Positions 53,253-58,455 of a stretch of DNA of 58,455 nucleotides are shown here, piece by piece. The position numbers and the translations under genes were made by a program. The notes below the pieces were generated by a model, which saw nothing but the letters and a program-made list of their open reading frames with translations, ran no database searches and had not been told where the DNA came from. Source of the stretch: Lachnospiraceae bacterium (GTDB lineage: Bacteria > Bacillota > Clostridia > Lachnospirales > Lachnospiraceae); assembly GCA_017436865.1 (NCBI GenBank), contig JAFSCH010000049.1, positions 1-58,455 of the forward strand. The letters are read 5' to 3'. How positions within the stretch are numbered: the stretch's first letter is position 1; the number at the start of each line of letters is the position of its first letter.

Positions 53253-54365
53253 ATGAAGTCGGTTATATTGCCTAAAACGAACCAGAGTGGTTATTATGAG
53301 ATACGTTTGGAGAGCATAGGTGGTTTAGGTGCGAATCTATGCGGAAAGATGCTTGGTGAACTTGGGATTCGTTATCTTGGTTTGAATAGTACGAGCTTTT
53401 CAAGTTATGGCTCTGAAAAAACGGGAACCCCAGTAAAAGGATTTATTCGTTATTGTGATGCGGAAAAAGAAATCAGAGTACATTCTCCGATTGTAGAACC
53501 TCATTTGTTATGCATTTTTCATGAGGCGTTGTTACAGGATAAATCTGTACTTCAGGGGTGCTCCAAAGAAACAACAGTTATACTGAATACGGAAAAGGAA
53601 CCACAGGAACTTGTGGAAAATTATTTTTCTGATACTAAACGATGTGTACAGGCAGCAGAGATTTGTACAATTCCTGCACAGAGGATAGCCATGGAAACAC
53701 ATGCAAGGGTAAATGTTATTATGCTAGGCGCAATTGTAGCTGCATGTGGTTTTGGAAATTTAGATGCAGTACAGCAGATTTGCCGTGATACATTAGGAAC
53801 AAAATATCCTGATAGTCTTGAGGCGAACTTAGAAGGGATTCAGCGAGGATATCTGGAAATCCAAAAGATAAAAATAGAGAATTCCATGGATGACGAGGCT
53901 TCTAATACAGAAAATGTAAAAGAACCACAGTGGGGATATGAAACGGCACCAATAGGAGGGATTAATCCTCATCTAGGAAGTAGTGTTATTTCAGATTTAT
54001 CGGCTTCCAGACAAGGATATATTCCTATTTTTAGACCAGAAAAGTGCATTAACTGTGCTCTTTGTGATTCTACTTGTCCAGATATGGTATTTCAGTTCGA
54101 AAAGGGAATCTATAAAGACAGAGAGATGATGGTAAATAAAGGATTGGATTATTATCATTGCAAAGGTTGTCTTAGATGTGTTGACGTCTGCCCGACAGGG
54201 GCATTGGTGCGCGGGGTAGAAGCAGAGTGTACACAGAAGGAATATTTTTTGCCGAACAAAGATTTATTACGAAAGCCGGATTATTATGAGAAGAGCGGTG
54301 CGGATGGTTACATTACCTCGGAATCCTATCTGACCGAAGAACGTGTGGAAGGAGGAGAGGTATAA
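53253..54365 (+). CDS. 2-oxoacid:ferredoxin oxidoreductase, fused gamma-delta subunit
   Basis: A 370-residue protein. Residues about 15-200 are the gamma domain (RLESIGGLGANLCGKMLGE, then SYGSEKTGTPVKGF). After a linker, residues 260-330 form the delta domain, a two-cluster ferredoxin with CINCALCDSTCP and CKGCLRCVDVCPTGAL. It passes electrons from the thiamine site to free ferredoxin. It overlaps the alpha-beta gene by one base (TAATG), so the enzyme is made in a coupled 1:1 ratio. Either pyruvate or another 2-oxoacid could be the substrate. Confidence 0.88.
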   Translation: MKSVILPKTNQSGYYEIRLESIGGLGANLCGKMLGELGIRYLGLNSTSFSSYGSEKTGTPVKGFIRYCDAEKEIRVHSPIVEPHLLCIFHEALLQDKSVLQGCSKETTVILNTEKEPQELVENYFSDTKRCVQAAEICTIPAQRIAMETHARVNVIMLGAIVAACGFGNLDAVQQICRDTLGTKYPDSLEANLEGIQRGYLEIQKIKIENSMDDEASNTENVKEPQWGYETAPIGGINPHLGSSVISDLSASRQGYIPIFRPEKCINCALCDSTCPDMVFQFEKGIYKDREMMVNKGLDYYHCKGCLRCVDVCPTGALVRGVEAECTQKEYFLPNKDLLRKPDYYEKSGADGYITSESYLTEERVEGGEV

Positions 54366-56584
54366 TGGAAAAACAGGTAATGGAATATGCTTCTGGTAAC
54401 GAAATGGCGGCAATTGCTGTGAAACAGATTGGATATGATGTAATGGGGTATTATCCAATTACACCATCTACACAGATTGCAGAGAATCTAGATGTAATGC
54501 GTGCAAAGGGAGAAACAGATTTAATTATGATTCCAGCGGAAGGGGAACATAGTGCAGCAGGAATTTGCTATGGTGCTTCTGTTGGCGGAGGAAGAGTTTT
54601 TAATGCAACGAGTGCGAATGGTTTGCTTTATGCAATAGAACAGCTGCCAGTACAGTCAGGAACTAGATATCCGATGGTTATGAATGTTGTGTGTAGAACG
54701 GTATCAGGTCCATTGTCTATCAAGGGAGACCATAGTGATTTGATGTATATTTTAAATGCGGGTTGGCCTATTCTTTTTGCACATTCCGTACAAGAGGTAT
54801 ACGATTTTAATATTATAGCGTTGCGTTTGGCAGAATGTGTGCGACTTCCTGTAGTTGTTGCCTTTGATGGCTTTTTTACCAGTCATCAGAAGCGTCGTTG
54901 CATGCGTTTTGAAGAGGATAAAACGGTTAGAGATTTTATTGGTAAAAAGACAGAGGAATATCCGTTTCTAGATTTAGAACATCCGATTACGGTTGGTTCT
55001 TACATGAATGAACCGGATTTGATTAATAATCGCTATCAGCTTCATCTTGCAATGGAACAGGTAAGAGAGGAACTTCCAAAGCTTTTTGCTGAGTATGAGA
55101 AGTTGTCCGGAAGAATGTATGAAGTATGTCAGGGATATTGTTGTGAGGATGCAACAGATTTGCTGATTTTATTGGGTTCATCTTTTGACACGGCAATGGA
55201 AGCGGTGGATAAACTTCGGAAAAAAGGAAAAAAGGTTGGTATCGTGACATTACACATGCTAAGAGCATTTCCAGCGGAGGAATTATGCAAACTTTGCAAC
55301 CGCGCAGAAAGAATTTTAGTAGCAGATAGACAGGATAGTTATGGAGCAGGCGGCGGTAATCTTTCACTAGAGGTTCGTGCAGCGATGCAAAAGTATCAGG
55401 GAAGAGCCACCATTAAGAGTTTGGTGTATGGTCTGGGAGGAAAGGATTTCTTCGTAGAGGATGCCATTTCCATGTTTTCTATGCTGGAAAATGAGACAAC
55501 GCCGGATTTTGCTTATTATGGTGTTAGTGCTGGAAAACAGAATGAAAGTGAAAAATCAGAGTTTTTTGAACCGATTACAAGGGAAAAGACAAAGTTAGGT
55601 ATTCTACGAGCGGTTACAGAAGAACAGGAAGTAAAGGTACAGGGAGTGAATTTAAATGCTACCGCACAGATTCCAAAACGTCTTGCACCGGGACATGGAG
55701 CTTGCCCGGGATGTGGAATTCCAGTAAATTTGAACTTGTTAATGAGAGGAATTGAAGATCCTATTGTTTTTCTATTTCAGACAGGATGTGGCATGATTGT
55801 AACAACAGGTTATCCAAGAACCAGCTTTAAGGTGCCGTACTTGCATAACTTGTTTCAGAATGGTGCAGCAACATTAAGTGGTCTAGCAGAAATTTGTTAT
55901 GAAAAGCAAAGACGTGGCGAGTTACCTCAAGGGGATATTGTGTTTGTAATGGTAAGTGGCGATGGTGGTATGGATATCGGAATGGGTTCTGCACTTGGAA
56001 CCGCACTTAGAGGACACCGATTATTAATTTTTGAATATGACAATGGTGGATATATGAATACAGGATATCAATTGTCTTATTCGACACCAATTGGAGCAAG
56101 AAGTTCGACCTCACACGTTGGTAAAGCACAGTTTGGTAAGACCTTTTTCCATAAGGATATGCCACAGATTATGGCAGCGACCAATATTCCTTATGTGGCA
56201 ACGGTTGCAGAATCAAATCCAACGGATTTTATTAAGAAGGCAGCGAAGGCAGCAGAGTACGCAAAACATTCTGGTGTGGCATATATGAAGGCCTTATCGG
56301 CATGTCCGCTTAATTGGAATGACAGACCGGATACCGAACGAAAGGTGATTTCGGCAGCAGTAGATTGTTGTTATTTTCCGCTTTATGAAGTGGAACAGGG
56401 TAAGACAAGACTTAATTATGACCCTGAGAAGAATGGTAAAAAGATACCGGTGTTGGAATGGCTTACCATGATGGGAAGAACCAAGCATTTGGCTAAGGAA
56501 GAATATAAGCCTATTGTGGAGGACTTACAAAGGGAGATTGATAGACGTTTTTATTGTTTAAAGGAAAAAGCATTGAATTCATAA
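54365..56584 (+). CDS. 2-oxoacid:ferredoxin oxidoreductase, fused alpha-beta subunit
   Basis: A 739-residue fusion that binds thiamine diphosphate and cleaves 2-oxoacids with CoA. The alpha part (about 1-400) has GYYPITPSTQIAE and EGEHSAAGICYGASVGG. The beta part (about 440-720) has the cluster and cofactor motifs GHGACPGCG, VSGDGGMDIGMGSALG and FEYDNGGYMNTG, plus a late Cys-Pro (SACPLNW) corresponding to a cluster ligand. GGAGGAGAGG precedes the ATG. In anaerobes such enzymes make acetyl-CoA and reduced ferredoxin. The normal single-chain PFOR orders its domains differently, so this is a distinct branch; substrate not fixed by sequence. Confidence 0.9.
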   Translation: MEKQVMEYASGNEMAAIAVKQIGYDVMGYYPITPSTQIAENLDVMRAKGETDLIMIPAEGEHSAAGICYGASVGGGRVFNATSANGLLYAIEQLPVQSGTRYPMVMNVVCRTVSGPLSIKGDHSDLMYILNAGWPILFAHSVQEVYDFNIIALRLAECVRLPVVVAFDGFFTSHQKRRCMRFEEDKTVRDFIGKKTEEYPFLDLEHPITVGSYMNEPDLINNRYQLHLAMEQVREELPKLFAEYEKLSGRMYEVCQGYCCEDATDLLILLGSSFDTAMEAVDKLRKKGKKVGIVTLHMLRAFPAEELCKLCNRAERILVADRQDSYGAGGGNLSLEVRAAMQKYQGRATIKSLVYGLGGKDFFVEDAISMFSMLENETTPDFAYYGVSAGKQNESEKSEFFEPITREKTKLGILRAVTEEQEVKVQGVNLNATAQIPKRLAPGHGACPGCGIPVNLNLLMRGIEDPIVFLFQTGCGMIVTTGYPRTSFKVPYLHNLFQNGAATLSGLAEICYEKQRRGELPQGDIVFVMVSGDGGMDIGMGSALGTALRGHRLLIFEYDNGGYMNTGYQLSYSTPIGARSSTSHVGKAQFGKTFFHKDMPQIMAATNIPYVATVAESNPTDFIKKAAKAAEYAKHSGVAYMKALSACPLNWNDRPDTERKVISAAVDCCYFPLYEVEQGKTRLNYDPEKNGKKIPVLEWLTMMGRTKHLAKEEYKPIVEDLQREIDRRFYCLKEKALNS

Positions 56585-56650
56585 AGGAACCAAAACTCTT
56601 TCATAGGAATATAGTAAGATAAGAATATATTATGAAAAGAGATGTAAAAT

Positions 56651-57547
56651 ATGGATTCAAGAAACGCAAACGATGGAAATCCATCGATACCATTACCGAA
56701 TCCGGGAGAAGGTGGAGCTGTATATCCGGGAATGACAGAAGATAATATGCAGAATAATAGTGCGACACCGGTGATACCATTACCAAATCCAGGAGAAGGC
56801 GGAGCTGCTTTTCCGGGGACGGGGAGACCACAAGGAGGCAATGCGGGCAATATAGGAGGTACTGTATTGCCTAATATTATCGGTACGATTATTTCCACTT
56901 ATCCTAGACCAAATGAGCCATGTAGGTTCTGTAGCCCGACAAATCCAAGAGCAGGCTATGCACGTTTTCTGAATGCGGCAACGGGATATAATCCATTTGT
57001 TGTATTTCTAAATGAGAATATGTTTTCAAGTTCCCTTAATTTTGCAGAAGTAACAGCCTATGAACGAGTAGGAAGAGGAACGCAGGTTGTAACTATTATG
57101 GGGGAAAATGGATATATATTTGTGCAGAAGCAGGTTGAATTCCGTAATGATGAATATGTTACAATCGTCATTATCAATACAGAAAGTGGCCTTGATATTC
57201 AAGTAATTAGTGACAATGGTTGTGACAGAGGAAGCAATATGGCTTGTGTAAGAGCCGCAAACTTTGCTTATAATAGTGGCCCATTAACGGTTACAATTGG
57301 TAATCAGTATCTTACTTTTCCGAATTTGAGATATCAGGATGTGGCGGATTTTGAATCCGCATGGCCGGGATTGTATGTATATACAGTAACTAGGAATATG
57401 AATGCAAGATTCCCGGGAATGGGAGTCAATGTATTACTGACAGCTGCTGTAAATCTACAAAAAAACCGTAATTATACCATGTATCTCTTAAATTGGAAGC
57501 GTGATTCGAGTGATTCGATTAAGGTTTTGATTGTAGAAGATTTGTAG
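56651..57547 (+). CDS. DUF4397-like protein with proline-rich N-terminal repeats
   Basis: A 298-residue protein without a signal peptide. Residues 13-23 and 42-52 are identical (IPLPNPGEGGA), inside a low-complexity Gly/Pro/Asn region to about residue 70. From about 95 a beta-rich region starts with GYARFLNAATGYNPFVVFL, which resembles DUF4397 domains, and continues to the C-terminus. Such proteins in Clostridia are often surface or coat associated, but I have no direct evidence. It is monocistronic, 66 nt after the oxidoreductase, with only a weak GAGA ribosome site. Confidence 0.65.
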   Translation: MDSRNANDGNPSIPLPNPGEGGAVYPGMTEDNMQNNSATPVIPLPNPGEGGAAFPGTGRPQGGNAGNIGGTVLPNIIGTIISTYPRPNEPCRFCSPTNPRAGYARFLNAATGYNPFVVFLNENMFSSSLNFAEVTAYERVGRGTQVVTIMGENGYIFVQKQVEFRNDEYVTIVIINTESGLDIQVISDNGCDRGSNMACVRAANFAYNSGPLTVTIGNQYLTFPNLRYQDVADFESAWPGLYVYTVTRNMNARFPGMGVNVLLTAAVNLQKNRNYTMYLLNWKRDSSDSIKVLIVEDL

Positions 57548-57726
57548 GAATATTGGTAACTGGTCAGGTAGGTCGAAGCATTTATTGCCAAGAACGTAAG
57601 AAAATGCGATAAAAAGTAAAAATACCATCGCTAAAAGCGATTAAAAATGGATTTTTGCCTCGCTATTACGAAGATGCTGAATAATTACGAGTATTGTAGG
57701 GAAAAAGAAAAAGTGATACGATAAGA
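57548..57726. other. unassigned intergenic stretch with a small hairpin
   Basis: No gene is visible. It contains an AT-rich segment with ATCGCT-AAA-AGCGAT (about 57629-57643). It may be the tail of the DUF4397 transcript or a decayed repeat; it does not match the TAGG repeat family. Confidence 0.3.
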
Positions 57727-57763
57727 AAGGTTGGTTATTGGTTAGACAATAATCAACCTTTTT
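57727..57763 (+). terminator. intrinsic terminator upstream of the DUF2752 gene
   Basis: AAGGTTG-TTATTG and CAATAA-CAACCTT pair around GTTAGA with one mismatch, followed by TTTTT. Confidence 0.8.
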
Positions 57764-57803
57764 GGATGTTAAGATAAAGAAGAGAAAGGTATGGGAGAAA
57801 TAA

Positions 57804-57881
57804 ATGATTCGTTTGGGATTTGATTATAAAGAAGTATTTGTAATAAACGCTATGGAACAAAGGAAGGGGCATGATAAATAG
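57804..57881 (+). CDS. possible 25-residue peptide, overlapping the DUF2752 gene
   Basis: ATG 57804 follows GGGAGA and opens a 25-codon frame (MIRLGFDYKEVFVINAMEQR...) that ends at TAG 57881, 11 nt inside the next gene. The ribosome site and the overlap, which would couple translation, are the support. The peptide has no recognised domain and is too short to judge by composition; it could be a leader or nothing. Confidence 0.3.
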   Translation: MIRLGFDYKEVFVINAMEQRKGHDK

Positions 57882-58347
57882 CATGAAAATAAAGAGAATT
57901 TGGAAACGGATTGTTACAGATATAAGAACCTATTACATAGCAATTCTTCTTTTTATTGGTTTAAATATTGTAGTGAGAACCGTTTTTCATGCGTTTTGCC
58001 CTTTTTTGATCATGACGGGATTTCCGTGTGCTGGCTGTGGTATGACAAGAGCGGTGTTATGTTTTGTGACAGGGCAGTTTGAGAGAGGGATGAATCTGAA
58101 TCCGGCAGCACCGTTTTGGATTCTATGGATAGTTTTTTTTGTGACGAACCGTTATGTATATGGGAAAAATAGTAAGTGGATTAAAATATTACTGGGAATA
58201 GTAGCAAGTATAACAATGGTAATTTACTTTTATAGAATGTTAACGCAATTTCCAAGTTATCCACCAATGACTTATTATAAAAACAATATTTTGGCAAAAT
58301 ACAACACTATTTTGACAGCTCTGACAGGTAAAAATAATTCGCAATAA
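57871..58347 (+). CDS. DUF2752 membrane protein
   Basis: A 158-residue protein with three membrane helices (about 22-45, 72-92 and 100-125). Between the first and second lies the family motif CPFLIMTGFPCAGCGMTRA, a Cys-rich stretch with a CxxC pair near the membrane surface, followed by a conserved NPAAPFW-like turn. DUF2752 proteins are widespread and of unknown role. ATG 57871 has a close AAGGAAGG; a second ATG at 57883 (MKIKR) is also possible. Confidence 0.78.
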   Translation: MINSMKIKRIWKRIVTDIRTYYIAILLFIGLNIVVRTVFHAFCPFLIMTGFPCAGCGMTRAVLCFVTGQFERGMNLNPAAPFWILWIVFFVTNRYVYGKNSKWIKILLGIVASITMVIYFYRMLTQFPSYPPMTYYKNNILAKYNTILTALTGKNNSQ

Positions 58348-58419
58348 ATGTGCTTAATTTTAGCCATTTTCATTGTGATAAGGTAAAATAAAAGAAAAAC
58401 TTTATCGCAGAGGAAAAAA

Positions 58420-58455
58420 ATGAGCAGAGAACAAGACAGAATTAAAAAGAAACTA
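58420..58455 (+). CDS. 5' end of an unidentified gene leaving the window
   Basis: ATG 58420 is preceded by GAGG at 6 nt and opens MSREQDRIKKKL to the window edge. Too short to assign. It lies 72 nt after the DUF2752 gene. Confidence 0.55.
   Translation, partial: MSREQDRIKKKL

Overview
The window looks like a chromosomal segment of a low-GC, spore-forming, probably motile anaerobe of the Clostridia, most likely Lachnospiraceae. The evidence is a Firmicutes-type ribosomal/RNA polymerase gene order, strong AGGAGG ribosome binding sites, sigma-A promoters (TTGACA-17-TATAAT type), CotJ spore-coat genes, a chemoreceptor, a ferredoxin-based 2-oxoacid oxidoreductase, and DUF families common in that group (DUF4860, DUF3021, DUF4397, DUF2752). 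I see no rRNA, tRNA, CRISPR array, prophage or transposase gene.

Layout. 1-4.2 kb: the start of a reverse-strand gene, a family 2 glycosyltransferase, UDP-galactopyranose mutase (glf) and a reverse-strand FliD-like protein. 4.2-26.4 kb: the translation/transcription block rpmG-secE-nusG-rplK-rplA, a CapA-like gene, rplJ-rplL, rpoB-rpoC, then (after a reverse-strand six-gene pilin/GspF-like operon) rpsL-rpsG-fusA-tuf. Recognisable L1-type and L10-type leaders, attenuators and promoters lie between the units. 26.9-31.3 kb: an ECF sigma factor with a membrane partner, a LytTR regulator with membrane proteins, and a DUF362 ferredoxin-like protein. 31.5-35.9 kb: a Bce-type antimicrobial-peptide sensing and resistance module (response regulator, kinase, ABC ATPase, FtsX-like permease). 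36.1-39.3 kb: a second ECF sigma factor, a membrane partner and an ABC transporter. 39.4-41.3 kb: a redox cluster (ferredoxin, membrane iron-sulfur protein, thioredoxin) converging on a Crp/Fnr regulator, with a palindrome placed at -41.5 of the predicted start. 41.4-42.5 kb: spore-coat genes (a CotJA-CotJB fusion and CotJC). 42.6-46.1 kb: an acetyltransferase, a MerR-methyltransferase fusion, a second methyltransferase and an AraC regulator. 46.2-48.9 kb: a three-gene ABC exporter. 49-51 kb: an alpha/beta hydrolase with a second LytTR/DUF3021 pair. 51.1-58.4 kb: a chemoreceptor, a two-gene 2-oxoacid:ferredoxin oxidoreductase (gamma-delta plus alpha-beta fusions), a DUF4397 protein, a DUF2752 membrane protein and the start of one more gene.

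The most unusual signal is a family of about 85-nt intergenic repeats. There are five essentially full copies (2724, 17420, 26558, 26651, 31317) and two internally deleted ones (8433, 17513), all in the same orientation. Each has a conserved 5' block (consensus TAGGAAATTGCTGTAAC). Full copies add two hairpins whose arms change in compensating ways, and end in a T-tract. All seven start about 5-7 nt after the T-tract of a preceding intrinsic terminator, and two are chained so that one copy's terminator precedes the next. This suggests a terminator-associated structured RNA or a small mobile element. I do not recognise it as a described family, but could not search.
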